This document shows, piece by piece, positions 33,005 through 43,901 of a DNA stretch of 64,000 bases; the first letter of the stretch is position 1; each line of letters starts with the position of its first letter. The DNA comes from Chelydra serpentina (Eukaryota > Chordata > Testudines > Chelydridae). The translations under genes were made by a program, and so were the position numbers. The notes beneath the pieces were generated by a model. It did no database searches. It saw only the letters and a program-made list of their open reading frames with translations, and was not told the DNA's origin. The stretch is from positions 2,146,501 through 2,210,500 of the forward strand of contig JBAIAC010000056.1 of assembly GCA_037349315.1 (NCBI GenBank). The letters are read 5' to 3'.

Positions 33005-33558
33005 CAGGGATGGATTAACTTTTTGTAGGCCCGGCTCCAAACATATTTGTGGGCCCCCATTGGGCAAGGTGCAGGGGGGCAGGATGATAAGTCTCCAGAG
33101 TGAAGGGTGGGCTGGGGGCAATGACACACAGTGTGGCGGGAACAGCCTCGCTCCACGCAGCCCAGCAGGAGGGCACTGTTTACAAACCTGCAGCTGCCAG
33201 AGACACACTGGCCTGCCCAGCCCTATGCTGCCAGTATACCCCTTCCCCTTGAGGGTGGGCCCACACCACCCCCGTGCCCAGTGCCCCACCCTTATGCCCA
33301 GTACCCTCTTACCCAGAGACCTCCACCACAGATCTCTATGCCCAGCCCCCACCCCTCCCGGACACCTCCCCCGCTGGCTTCCCACCACAACTGCACAGCA
33401 CCCTTCACACCACATCGCTCGCCCAGTGCCCCCCCACTCATAGACCTCTCCACTGCCCGCCACCTTCCTCACAGTCCCACCATCACAGCTGCACAAGCAT
33501 AGGCCACTGGTTGCATGGAGGTGGGAGATTACCCTGAAGCCTGCCCCCACCCCACCCC
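33005..33558. mobile_element. hAT-like element, right end lost
   Basis: It begins CAGGGATGGATTAACTTTTT, a hAT-like terminus. The interior is GC-rich and non-coding. The right inverted end was not found; the element at 33567 follows almost directly. Confidence 0.55.
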
Positions 33559-33566
33559 GGGACAGG

Positions 33567-33772
33567 CAGGACCGGCTTTAAGCCGATGCCCCCGATTCCC
33601 CTGAATCGGGCCCCATGCCTAAGAGGGCCCCGCAATGTCTGTGGCAGTGGCGGCACGTCGGCAGCAGCTCAAGCGCTGCCGCTATCGTCGTCGGCATTTC
33701 GGCGGAGGGTCCCTGCCGGGGCCCCGTCGAAGCCATTCAAATCGGGCCCCATACTTCGTAAAGCCGGCCCTG
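33567..33772. mobile_element. Non-autonomous hAT element with 8-bp TSD
   Basis: The ends are CAGGACCGGCTTTA and TAAAGCCGGCCCTG. The flanks GGGACAGG at 33559-33566 and 33773-33780 are identical. The 206-bp interior is non-coding. Confidence 0.95.
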
Positions 33773-34659
33773 GGGACAGGGACTCGGCAGGAAGGCTGCA
33801 CCCAACCCTCAGATTCTATGATTCTAAGGTCAAAGGTGCTCCTGCTGCTAGGAGTGCTGGGGGTGCTGCCGCACCCCCTGGCTGGAAGTAGTAGCAACAC
33901 AAATATATGGTTTCCCACTTCAGCACCCCCACTATAAAAATAGTTCCATCACCACTGAATAGAGTGTAACTCCATTTCTTAGCTTAGGTGATTTCAAAAG
34001 GGGTGTCTTCATTCATACCGTTCCAGCTGTATGGGTTTTGTGCAGTCACATGTCCCAGAAATATGCCCTGTGGGCATTTCATTATTTGTTTTCCTAATTA
34101 CTATTTTAGAAAGGGGCTGCAAAACGAACAGAAACCAAAGACCATTTGACGTTAACTGTCTCACTTAAGCTCTTAGTGACCCAGGTCAGCTAGTACCAAG
34201 CTCACTGGTCACATGTTTTCTGCATATTTATTTTTGAGAGCTGGCCATTGGCTGACCATGACCAAAGTTCCAAGCTGAAATACACACAGATAGAGTCTGT
34301 GATTAACCATTCAAGTGCAATTTCAGCTCTCTAGTAAATTTCCATACAAACGGTCTGATGCTAAGAGAACCCTGCTCCCAGAATCCTCTAGCCAATTCAG
34401 ACGTACCAAGCCATACCAAACTCATGTTCACCGCATTCGTTCATACCAATCACAGTAATTCATAATAAAAATTTGGCACCGTCCCAACACATGGCAAACG
34501 GGCCATGAATCTACAGCACACTAGCTTGCCACACACTAAGTGTTCCTGCTTCGGTGCACTAACAGCTCCCTAGTGTACTTTCAAATGGGTGTTTGAAACA
34601 GTAATAGATCAAAGTGCAAAAAGGAAGAATAGGGATTTAAAAAGCCAGCTTCTATGTGA
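33773..34659. other. No gene recognised
   Basis: An AGATTCTATGATTCTAA at 33812 is a possible CR1 tail scrap. The rest shows no features. Confidence 0.35.
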
Positions 34660-36035
34660 TCAGAAGAGCTAGTGAACAGGGGAGTATGAGAGGCAGATAC
34701 ACCTAACAAATGTACTTTAAACTTAGGCCAATAACCTATTGGGGCGGGTGAGGGATAGCTCAGTGGTTTGAGCATTGGCCTGCTAAACCCAGGGTTGTGA
34801 GTTCAATCCTTGAGGGGGCCATTTAGGGATCTGGGGCAAAAATTGGGGATTGGTCCTGCTTTGAGCAGGGGGTTGGACTAGATGATCTCCTAAGGTCTCT
34901 TCCATCCCTGATATTCTATGAACCCCCTGCAAGAGTAAAATGAATGCAAGCAGATGGGGGCTGTCCAGCCGAATGCCTTCCTTGTGGACCGGTGGCATAG
35001 GTGTGTGTTTGTAGAAAGAAACTCCTGGCCCTCACAGACCAAGTACAGGCTTCTGAGACCAAAGTGGCTGAACTGGAGGAGCTGAAAGGTAGAAAGAGGA
35101 GACTTTCAGGGACACAGTAGACCAGTCTGACAGCATCTGTGCTGTTGAGGATGAAAGTCTTGGGAAGGAGAACATCACGTTGGAGTGGAAGGAAATGATC
35201 CCACTTGGGACCCTCCTTCCAGATGATGTCATGGTGTTATCCTCTCGCCCTGAGGATACCCCTCCAGGGGAGGAGACCCCAGTTATTAGGAAGAGACAGG
35301 GAATAGTAATGGGGGAGTTGATATTTATAAATATGGTTAGTTGGGTTTGTGATGACTTGGAGAACTACATGGTGACTTTTCTGCCAGGCACAAAGGTTGT
35401 GGATATCACAAGCCATCTAGACAGACTTATGTGCAGTGCTGAGGAGGAGCTGGTGGGTGAGGTACATGTAGATACCAGTGACATAGGGAAAGGTAGGAGA
35501 GAGGTCCTAGAGGCCAAATTTAGTAGCTAGATAAGAGATTAAAGTTTAGCACCTCCATAGTAGTATTCACTGAAGTGCTTTCAGTTCTATGCATAGGGCC
35601 AGTTAGACAGGCAGAACTGCAGGGTCTCAATGTGGATGAGAGGATGGTGTTGGGAGGAGAGATTTGGGTTTATTTAAATGCTCATGGTGATCAGAGAAGC
35701 TAAAAACTAGAAAACCCAATAATAATGGGGGATTTCAACTATCCTCATATTGACCTCAGGATGGGATACAGAGATAAAATTTCTAGACACCATTAATGAC
35801 TGCTTCTTGGAGCAGCTAGTCCTGGAACCTACCAGGGGAGTGGCAATTCTTGATTCAGGTCACAGATCCTGGTCCAAGAGGTGAATATAACTGAGCTGCT
35901 CAGTAATAGTGACCATAAAGTAAATACATTTAATATGTGTGTGTGGGGGGGGAATTCAAACAAGCACACCACAGTGGCATGTAACTTCAAAAAGGGGGAA
36001 CTACACAAACATGAGGAAGCTAGCTAAGGTAGGGG
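34660..36035 (+). pseudogene. Old CR1-like LINE (leader, ORF1, endonuclease remnants)
   Basis: The leader (AGCTAGTGAACAGGGGAGTA) resembles the CR1 5'UTR. A SINE at 34741 interrupts it. At about 35020-35100 a frame with LTDQVQASETKVAELEEL looks like an ORF1 coiled coil, and 35180-35530 (116 codons) continues ORF1-like sequence. Sequence at 35600 matches 15265 (CCAGTTAGACAGGCAGAACT). The endonuclease remnant PIIMGDFNYP lies near 35715. It breaks off at about 36035. Multiple frameshifts make it non-functional. Confidence 0.72.
34741..34921 (+). mobile_element. tRNA-derived SINE, CR1-like tail
   Basis: It has A box TAGCTCAGTGG and B box GAGTTCAATCC and ends GATATTCTATG. It lies in the leader of an old LINE. 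Confidence 0.93.
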
Positions 36036-36204
36036 GTTTAAAGACAGTTGATGGCTGGTGGGGGTTTGTTTGTTTTGTTCGTTTGAGTTTGCAACGGCCA
36101 TTTCAGAGAAAGCGCACATCGATATTACATTTTTTTGAAAAGCAAATGTATTTAAAGCAAAACATTGTCATTTTAAAAATTACTTCTTTAAAGCATGAAA
36201 AACA

Positions 36205-36920
36205 TTACCCACTGAGCCATTCAGGCCTTTTAGACAATTTTTGCTTTTTTAGGAGCCAAAAAAGGGGATGATAGTGTTGTTTATTGATCTTCCCTGGTGT
36301 TGGGGTTGAGGCCTTCAGGCGTTCCAAAAGATCTCTGTCGGCTGCTTTGCCCAGGACAGAGGATGGTACATTCAGCTCCACCAAGTCATTCATAAACACA
36401 TCCCAACCTTTAGGTGTGTGTCTCCTAGGAACGGAGTGTGTCTGGGTGACAGCCCCGACTAAATCGAGCATGTTAGAACTGCTAACCACTGAGCCTTTGT
36501 ACTCAAAGCCCCTTTATTATTCTGTGGAGAGATGTTTTTATCCTGGCCCAGCTTATTAAACTATACTAATGCATTTTTCTTGTGATGCCTATTCACATTA
36601 TCCAACACCGCCTGAGCAACAGAGTCAGAGTTCTTTGGTGTTTCTGGGGGTTTGGCAGCCATGCTCTGTTCCTGTTCTGGTAGAAATAGACTTATTTTTC
36701 TTTTATCCACATCACTCCTCGTGTTCATTAGGTAGCTTTGAAGCATGGCTACATAAAGTTTAGCCTTTTCATATTCAGCTAAGTCAGTTCTTTGAAGAAC
36801 TGACTTCATTTCAGCATCCAGTAAGCGAGTAACAATTGTCCTGATATTTTCCTCTGCTGGAGCGGGGGACCCTGAATTGCTCCAAGTGGTGGTTAGGCAC
36901 CAGGTACGTTTTTTCTGCAT
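36205..36920 (-). pseudogene. Maverick/Polinton-type ORF, function unknown
   Basis: Two minus frames (36561-36920, 119 codons; 36205-36489, 94 codons) are adjacent and in the same orientation as the polymerase and ATPase to the right, probably one gene with a frameshift near 36500-36560. The first is charged and helical (AEENIRTIVTRLLDAEMKSV); the second has GWDVFMNDLVELNVP. They have no host-gene character. Position next to the packaging ATPase suggests a virion-associated protein of the element, but I cannot name it. Confidence 0.45.
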
Positions 36921-36928
36921 ACTCCATT

Positions 36929-37060
36929 ACTGATTAGTCAAAAGCCCTGTTATCAGAGGGATGGTAAAACTTAACAGAGGTCCGATAAACCTCCTGGACT
37001 GCCTCACCAGATGTATCTTTCTTTTAAGTTTATTTAAATTTGTGTCTTTTTTTCAGCACA
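36929..37060 (-). pseudogene. Small basic-hydrophobic peptide, virion-core type
   Basis: On the minus strand a short frame reads NKLKRKIHLVRQSRRF, then a hydrophobic run IGPLLSFTIPLITGLL. A basic stretch followed by a hydrophobic segment is typical of small core (pX-like) peptides of adenovirus-related and Maverick/adintovirus elements. It lies between the ATPase and the unknown ORF. The assignment depends on context and composition. Confidence 0.35.
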
Positions 37061-37289
37061 TGAACTTGATTCTGTTTCAAAGGTACGTTTCTTTTTGAGG
37101 TATTGAGCACTATTTCTGAGATGGCCGTTACTAAATCATCAGATGCTGATCACAGTAGAGCCTTCCTTTGTTGTGGAGGGTGATTTGCTAAGTAATTTTA
37201 GAAGGACCAGGTTTCTCTTCACACAGACATGTTTTTGGTCGGCAGCTCCTGCTGTTAAAAAGAACCTGCCGATAATTCATCTCTTTTTA

Positions 37290-38275
37290 TATCCAGCTGT
37301 TGTTCTTTACGAAGTATAAACCACTGGCCAGTCTAGAGGAACAAGCCTGATTCTTAATTTATAAGCCTCTGGTATAGAAGCATTTAAATCCACCAGGTAG
37401 CCATAAGGTCTTTTGGTAGCATCCTCAAAAGCTTCTAGAAAGAATTGCACCCTGCTGGGGTACATTTGCTAAGCAAACATAGCGATTTGTAATTTATCCC
37501 GGGAGTTTGAACAGAATCATGTACTTTGTGTATAGGTTAATTGTGCGACTCTTTTTTCCCTGACAAAATTCGTTCTGAACAATATGCATAATGCTCAGGT
37601 TCCTGTGATGCACATACTTGGTAAAGGCTTTCTCAATTTCATCGCTTTCACAAGCAGAGTTGATCAAATCGTCTACAATAATCACATTTCCTGTATTGGT
37701 AGGAAACAAGCGGTCATCGTTAAAAGCATTAGTCCACAATACTGGTAAAAGGATATTTACAAAATAGTCCTTTATACAGCGGTTGCCAGCGACTGTTATA
37801 GCCCACAATATTCTCAGGCCTAAAAGACACAGGCACCAGCTTCTAATTTTCCCCGGGGGTGCTCAATCCCTGCTCAGCCCCAGGCCCCGCCCCCACTCCA
37901 CTCCTTCCCCTAAGCCCCCACCCCTGCCCCGCCTCTTCCCACCCCGGCCCTGTCTCTTCCCCGCCTCTTTCCACTCCCTCCCCTGAGCACAGCTCATCCC
38001 CGCTCCTTCCCAGCGCCTTTTGCACGATGCGGAATAGCTGTTCCGCAGCATTCAGGAGGAGCTGGGTCAGAGAGGGAGGAGTTGATCGGCGGGGGCTGCT
38101 GGCAGGCGGGAGTGTGGTGGGGGGAGCTTGTCTGCTGGTGGGTGCTAAGCACCTGCTAATAGGCACCCACGGAGTCAGCGCCTATAATAGCAGACAACAT
38201 TTGCTGAGCATTATCCAACACATTTTTTATAAAGTAAATTTTCCAACAGTTGCTTGGCCCTGCGAGAATTACAGA
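37290..38275 (-). pseudogene. Maverick/Polinton packaging ATPase (FtsK/HerA, A32-like)
   Basis: Genome-packaging ATPases of Mavericks and related viruses use Walker A and B motifs. On the minus strand a Walker A-like GPSNCWKI lies at 38234-38262; the GKT core is altered to WKI. A 356-bp element (37829-38184) then interrupts the gene. The next frame (37494-37808, 104 codons) has the Walker B VIIVDDLI at 37661-37687, then KYVHHRNLSIMHIVQNEF, LYTKYMILFK. A C-terminal piece with FLEAFEDATKRPYGYLVDL continues to about 37290 in another frame. The order and the HHRNLS...QN block are diagnostic of this family. It is dead, with a broken P-loop, an insertion and frameshifts. Confidence 0.78.
37829..38184. 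mobile_element. Non-autonomous element inside the packaging ATPase
   Basis: The left end CAGGCACCAGC and right-end complement TAGGCGCTGAC are diverged inverted repeats. Flanks TAAAAGAC and TAATAGCA match imperfectly. The interior has the C-rich GCCCCGCCCCCACTCC block shared with 20038-20945. Confidence 0.7.
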
Positions 38276-38490
38276 AAAAGGGTGTTTTTATGAATATCTA
38301 TTTTCAAAAATGTAGGGCAGGGTTTTAAACCCTTCTCTGAGGAGGACCCTCTTGTTGTAAATGATTCTGTGTTTTCTTAAGGGCCTTTGTCTCTATTTTC
38401 CACTGTTTTTTGTTCTTTACCATAGAGGGCTGCTACACTTCTATCATTTTTTGGGTGTTCTCCCCTAGTTCTATGCTATAGTCCAGGACT

Positions 38491-39180
38491 CAAGGGCATC
38501 GGAGTTTTACCAAAAGTGTGTGGGGAATGGGGGCCAGGAGCCCCTTCCCCTCCTCTTCCCCCCAAAGCCCCGCCCCATGCCAAGCTGGAAGTCAGAGCGG
38601 GGGCAGGGAGAACTCCTCCCCCCTGCCTAGAATGGGAGTGGGCCAAAAGCAGCCCCCTTCCCATGTCCCCGCCCAGGGCAGGTGGAGAGACCCGCTCCCC
38701 ACATGGATCTGTCCCCAACCTGGCTCCGGCCGCGGGGAGGCCTTGGAGCTGCAGCCCGGCCATGATAAGAGCCACGTGGGCAGCTGGAGGGTCCATGCCG
38801 CGCTCCCCACCACTGCCCGCGTGGCTCTTACCATGGCTGGGCTGTGGCTCTGAGCCCCCTCCCCCGGCTGGGTTGGAGAGAGCCGCACGGGCAGTGTGGG
38901 GAGCCGGCACGGAGTCGCGGACCTTCTATCTACCCTGGGCCAGGCAGGGAGCCCGGGTGGTGGGGATATGGGCCGGGGGCGGCTCTCAGCCCTCCCCCCC
39001 CCCCCCCCACTGTGGGCAGGTGGAGGGTCTGCGCAGCTCCCAGAACTGCCTGAGCTCCCTGCCAGGCTCCACACTGGTCTAGACAGGGGGTGGAGCCTCG
39101 GGGGGAAGAGAAGGGGAAGGGTCCGCCCTGTCAAAAAGTGGATGGGCCAGGCTCCTTGGCCCCCTGTTCTGGCACCACTG
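38491..39180. mobile_element. hAT-type element with 8-bp TSD in the polymerase gene
   Basis: The right end is GGCACCACTG, the complement of a CAGTGGTGCC hAT terminus; the left end is CAAGGGCATCGG, diverged. Identical CCAGGACT flanks lie at 38483-38490 and 39181-39188. The 690-bp interior is GC-rich and contains a C15-type run near 38995. Long frames on both strands are compositional. Confidence 0.85.
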
Positions 39181-39307
39181 CCAGGACTAGATGTTTCAAA
39201 CTGTCCAAGTTGATCATTTCACAGTTTCCTATGTTGAGGGTAATCCCTTTGACATTCATGCAGCCCTTCCCTGTTTTCCAACTTCTGTTTGGGCAGAGCT
39301 GTGGGGT

Positions 39308-39455
39308 TTTAATACAATGTTGCCACACATATTTTACCAGGACAATACTGATCAGCAAATTATGAGATTTCAAATGATACCTTACAAGGTATACCTTGTA
39401 CAAAGATTATTACAATAATGTGTAGGGTGTGAATACAGGGGTGTATTCTGTCACA
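39308..39455 (-). mobile_element. LTR fragment within the polymerase gene
   Basis: The minus strand starts TGTGACAGAATACACCCCTG, an LTR-like 5' end, and runs to GGCAACATTGTATTAAAAC. It lacks the rest of the LTR and replaces the polymerase palm, so a deletion accompanied or followed the insertion. Confidence 0.55.
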
Positions 39456-40324
39456 ATGGTGAAAGAAGCTATGAAGATGTTTGTATTGCCAGAGACCATG
39501 TAGTGTTCTTTTGCAAGCTTCCAAGACACGCAAGCTGTTTCATCATCGATAAACTTGCAGGATGAAACCTTATAATTGGAAGAAAATAAGTACTGAAAGA
39601 GTTTGTCAGGGTCTCTCACGGCGCTGGTATTGAGTAGGTCTGTTCTTTGGCTGAATTTACCCCACGGAGAATTTTAAAACAGTTTAGCAATTTAGTGCTT
39701 TGTGAGGTTCAGCGTGATCTTGTGCTGGTGTAAACACATGCCTTCTTTCTTGGAGAAATTATTATTTTGTTTTTCTTTATCCATGCACCAGTTGGGATAC
39801 CCTGAAGCCTCTAGTTTCTGACAGAGGTGAAATTTTATGTACTCGGAAAATAGTTTGTCTGATTTTTCTTCAAAATGCCAGATTTCATCGATTTTCACCA
39901 CCACAAACTCCTTCACTATGGCCACGTTCAATTCCACTGTGTACCATGTCCCCAGGATGGTCCTTTCCTATTCAGTATGGTGCATGTTGGCTGCTGCTCG
40001 GTTTCCACACAGGTCTGGCATAGTGGGAAGATAAGTTTGTCACCCACTCGACAGGTAACAGCAGGAAAAAGAGGTCTCGTAGGGGGTAAACTTTAACTTT
40101 TGCAATTCCAAAATAATTTGCGAGGGGTCCAGCTTTGTCATGAATGATATCAGGGTGTCCAATGAGGTTGGGGTTAGGTCTGTAATACAGGCAAAGAGTC
40201 CTGCCCCTCCAAAATGCCTCCCTCGGCACCGGAGGTTGAGGCACTTGGGCTTTGATTAAGAAATCCACAAGCTCTGTTTCTATCATCACCACCCACTCGT
40301 TCTCCCAGAGGGTCCTGACCTGAC

Positions 40325-40719
40325 ATTGTGAAAAAATGCACAACTCTATGACGGGGACAACTTTTGAGTTTCTTTATTACAAGACACAGCTCAGGACTGA
40401 TTATCTGAAAAGACGAGGATATGTGGTGTGGAAGTCGGTAGAGGGAATTTGGATGCAGGCCTCTATATGAGCAAGGGTCACGCTGACTCTACTCTGCTGT
40501 CTTTCCACCCACATCTGACGTGAGCCCTGCTTCTACAAATCTTGCGTTATTACAGCTAGAGTTAGCCTGACTCTTGCTCATATAGAGGCCTGCATCCAAA
40601 TTCCCTCTACCGACTTCCACACTACATATTGTCTTTTCAGATAATCAGTCCTGAGCTGTGTCTTGAATAAAGAAACTCAAAAGTTGTCCCCGTCATAGAG
40701 TTCTGCATTTTTTCACAAT
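40325..40719. repeat. Long inverted repeat beside the Maverick polymerase
   Basis: Arm 1 (40325-40491) and arm 2 (40556-40719) are inverted copies over about 165 bp with few mismatches, separated by ~64 bp. Shared motifs include GTTGTCCCCGTCATAGAGTT, AATAAAGAAACTC and CTCATATAGAGGCCTGCATC (TATA-like). Polymerase coding sequence enters arm 1. Mavericks carry terminal inverted repeats, so this may be two termini joined, but a local inverted duplication is equally possible. Confidence 0.85.
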
Positions 40720-40975
40720 AACAGGTGACACGGCTGTGGAAAAAAACACCCATTAAATTCAAAGGCCGCATGTTATAATTGACATCAAATCTCTTTCTAT
40801 TCCTTGCTTAAATTAAAATATTAAAATCTGTATTGTAAAAAAAAAAAAGAAAAAAGGAAAAACTTGCTTTATGTTGCTGAAATTCTATTTATGACAAACT
40901 GACAAGAGATTTAGTGTTTTCCCACAAATTACCGCAGTCTGTTTTTTTTTGCCCACCTGCAACAAAGTACATTTT
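40720..40975. other. AT-rich, unassigned
   Basis: It contains an A12 run near 40839. No gene is recognised. Confidence 0.4.
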
Positions 40976-41560
40976 GCCTGCTTCTGCTATTATGGCAGCG
41001 GGTCCTCGGGATCCTAGTCCTGCTTCGGGGTTCCTGTGTCTCCCTCACTCAGGACTCAACTACTCCCATGTCATTGCTTGGTCCTCCAGCCAGGTCACTG
41101 TAGTTTTCTCCTTCCAATGGAGTGCATGTATCAAAGTCTCTTGGGACCCCACTGTCTCAGGTAGTCTTCCTATTCACTGCTCTCTTAATGGTGTCTCTTC
41201 TCCAGTGACTGGTAGGGGAATGCAGGCCCACCCTCAACACTGGGTTCCAGCCCAGGAACCCTACAACAAGCAATCAAGGTCTGCACAGTCCTAAACCTTA
41301 CTGCTGTATCCCTGGGCTACTTCCTACCTTGCCTTCACGCACTGAGGTTGACTGCATCCTCCTTTTCTGCTCTCAGCTACTGGGCTTTATACTGGCCTCG
41401 TCTGTTCTTGTCCAGCTGAGCTTCACCTCTAATTAAGCCTCATTGCCCCTGACTCCTTCTCCAGGTGCAGTCTAGGTGGTTAATTGGCCCACCTAGCCAC
41501 ATTAGGACTTGTTTTGGGTAGACACCCCGGCACAAGGTTGCAGAGCAAATTCCTGGTTCT
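40976..41560. repeat. Possible LTR or interspersed repeat
   Basis: The composition changes abruptly from the AT-rich flanks, and CTCCCTCACTCAGGACTC and TTCCAATGGAGTGCATG feel repeat-like. No ends are visible. The plus frame 40914-41294 has no protein features. Confidence 0.3.
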
Positions 41561-42485
41561 TTGTTGGTTGTGTTGGCAGTGTCTCGTCTTGGTAGCTCTG
41601 ACTATGGCATCATCAGGAGAGTTGCAAAAGCCTGCTTAGGAAAACAGAGATATTCCAATTTAAGTATTAAAACATTTTACCATGCTCGCTCTCTTTCTCT
41701 CTCTCTCTCTCACACACACACAAAACAAACAAAACTTAACTCTAATCTCTCTCTTTCTCACCAAAGTCCACCCACACCTATGCATTTGCTTAAAAACAAA
41801 ACTGTTTAAACAACCAAGCAAATAAGCAAAATATATTTACTAGGGTTCAAATGTCTGTCAGTTGTTGATGCCGGAGAAATTTTCTTTTCCATTGTGTCTT
41901 TCTTCTGAGTCTCTCTTGTTTTGACCGTATTGTGCGGGACAACATTATTACAAAAACACATGGAATAGTCTTGTAAAATTTAAAAATGAAATACTAAGGA
42001 TGCTTTTTTTAAATTTAAAAGTCATAGTTTTACAAAATCCATTTCAGGCTGCAAAACAAACACCCACATGGGTTTTTGGTTTGTTTCTACCATTAGTGTT
42101 TCTCCAATATACAGACATTTTTAATGCAAGCACATTTTCCTCATTTACACCAAAACAAAGTTTGCAACAAAATATTTAAACCGCCCCCCCCCCACACCTA
42201 TCTCCTGCATAGATCCCTAAATCACAAACAATTTAAACATCAAAACCAACTTTTTAACCATTTAAAAACCCACACCACATTTTGCACAAAGTAAAAAATC
42301 CAGTATTTTAAACACAAAGCCACTTTGTAACAAAATACTTTTCAAGAAACCCTCACCTATTTTCTGCATATACCCCATTGCTTTTAAATGTTCAATTGTT
42401 CTTACAGCATATTGTTATTTTATATATATTGTGAAGGTTTGTGAACCCTTGCTACATTTCAATTTTGGGTTAGACTATTGTTTAT
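41561..42485. other. AT-rich, unassigned, with microsatellite
   Basis: A (CT)n-(CA)n microsatellite lies at 41687-41722 and a C10 run near 42184. No gene is recognised. Confidence 0.4.
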
Positions 42486-43018
42486 TTTTGAAAATATATT
42501 ATTTTAAAATTGTTAATGACTTTGAGTTGCTAGAAAGACTGATCCACAGTGTTCTACAAACTCCGGAGGTGTTATCTAACTGAATATTAATCAGAGCTCA
42601 ACAACCCCAGCCACCTCTTTTCTGTGTGTGAATGCCTATCAAGCCTAATTACTGATAACTGGCATCTTTAACCCTGATTGTATATTAAGGAAACAAGGGT
42701 GGATAATCACATCTAGACCTGTGCTTACAGAATCTCCCCTACCATTTCAGTAGGGGGTGGTTAAACCAAATCAGTTTAGCAGGGTTGAGTCCCCTCTATT
42801 GTATTCAAACGTAAGTCACAAACATGCCTGTTTTATACAGAATATAGGAGCTTTTTAACTTTATTTTAAACACGTTTTGTTTTCCCCAGGATTCTACTAC
42901 GTGCATTTCAGCTTTTTGCTGAAATGTCATAAAGACACAATAGCTGGATTCTCACAAACTATTTTTAGTTTACATACAAACATACAAACCCTTCAAACCC
43001 CCGTTTTAATCAAAACCC
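42486..43018 (+). repeat. ~530-bp direct repeat, copy A
   Basis: Shared with copy B: AATATTAATCAGAGCTCA, AGACACAATAGCTGG, TCTCACAAACTATTTTT and TTTCCCCAGGATTCTA. The copies are diverged, with small indels. No frame longer than about 60 codons is conserved. Identity unknown. Confidence 0.85.
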
Positions 43019-43053
43019 CACGCAGGCCTTGTAACAGAAATACAACTGGACAC

Positions 43054-43724
43054 TGAGGGCATGGCTACACTTGCAGGTGTCGAGCGCTGTGAGTTAAACC
43101 AGCCCTCGGAGAGCGCAGTAGGGAAAGCGCACAGAGAGCAGTGCATTGTGGTAGCTATCCCAGGGTTCAAGTGGCTGCAACGTGCTTTTCAAATGGTGGG
43201 GGTGGAGTGTGACAGGGAGTGTGTTGTGTGTATGTGGGGAGAGAGAGAGTGGGTTTTTGGGGTGCTGAGAGTGTGTCAGCACGCTGTCTTGTAAGTTCAG
43301 ACAGCATCAGACCTCCCTCCGCCCCCCCGCCCCTCTCTCACACACTCACAGCAAGCAGCAGTCCACTGGTTGCTTGTCCCGCAGCAGATAAGCAGCCGGC
43401 TGTCAGAAACGGAGCTTTGAAAGGGGATATCCGCATTCCTACAGCCGAGTTCAAAACAATGACAGGAGTGGCCACTTGACTTCAGGGGATTATGGGACAT
43501 TTCCGGAGGCTAATCACAGCGCAGTAATGCAACACCTCGTTCACACTGACGCCCGGGCGTTTCAGCCGAGGCACAGAAAGCTTCTCGTGGCGGTAGATTC
43601 CTGGGAGCGCTCCAGCTGCAGAGTCCAGGCGCTCTAAGTGCCTTGCCAGTGTGGACGGGTCGGGAGTTAGGGCACCTGGGGCTGCTTTAATGCGCTCTTC
43701 CTTGCAAGTGTAGCCAAGCCCTTA
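43054..43724. mobile_element. Inverted-repeat element (671 bp)
   Basis: The ends are GGGCATGGCTACACTTGCAG and the complement GGGCTTGGCTACACTTGCAA, about 21 bp with two mismatches. The interior is GC/CpG-rich with AG runs and is non-coding. It lies between the two direct repeats. Confidence 0.88.
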
Positions 43725-43901
43725 GACTTGTTACTGAGCCATAGTCACAGCCTTTTCCCTAGTTATCCTTTTCTTTTCCCCTATTAACGTTAGACGTTTT
43801 AATGTTTAAGGTATGTAGCCAATGCTTTACACACTGTTTGGAATTCTGCCATTTCTCAGGTGGGGCACTCTTTATGTGTTATGGACTACAGCAGAGTTTA
43901 C

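Larger units (their letters stand above)
38330..40343 (-). pseudogene. Maverick/Polinton protein-primed DNA polymerase B (C-terminal half)
   Basis: This polymerase replicates Maverick-type DNA from a protein primer. Minus frames in order are 39972-40343 (FLIKAQVPQPPVP, LCLYYRPNPNLIGHPDI, AGPLANYFGIAKVKVYP), 39692-39937 (VVVKIDEIWHF, YIKFHLCQKLEASGYP), and 39410-39619 (DPDKLFQYLFSS, FIDDETACVSW). After a 148-bp LTR scrap a C-terminal KGITLNIGNCEMIN (39181-39307) follows. A hAT element (38491-39180) then splits the tail, which resumes and ends near 38330 just before the ATPase. The palm DTDS region is lost at the LTR scrap, and the N-terminal exonuclease half is absent beyond the inverted repeat at 40325. 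The frame at 40343 starts at TTG and is a by-product of truncation. Confidence 0.8.

Noticed and set aside
32981..33550. 189-codon minus frame and several plus frames
   Set aside because: They lie in a GC-rich hAT-like element and have no recognisable domain.
38476..39134. Frames of 111-188 codons on both strands
   Set aside because: They are wholly within a non-coding hAT element with an exact 8-bp duplication.
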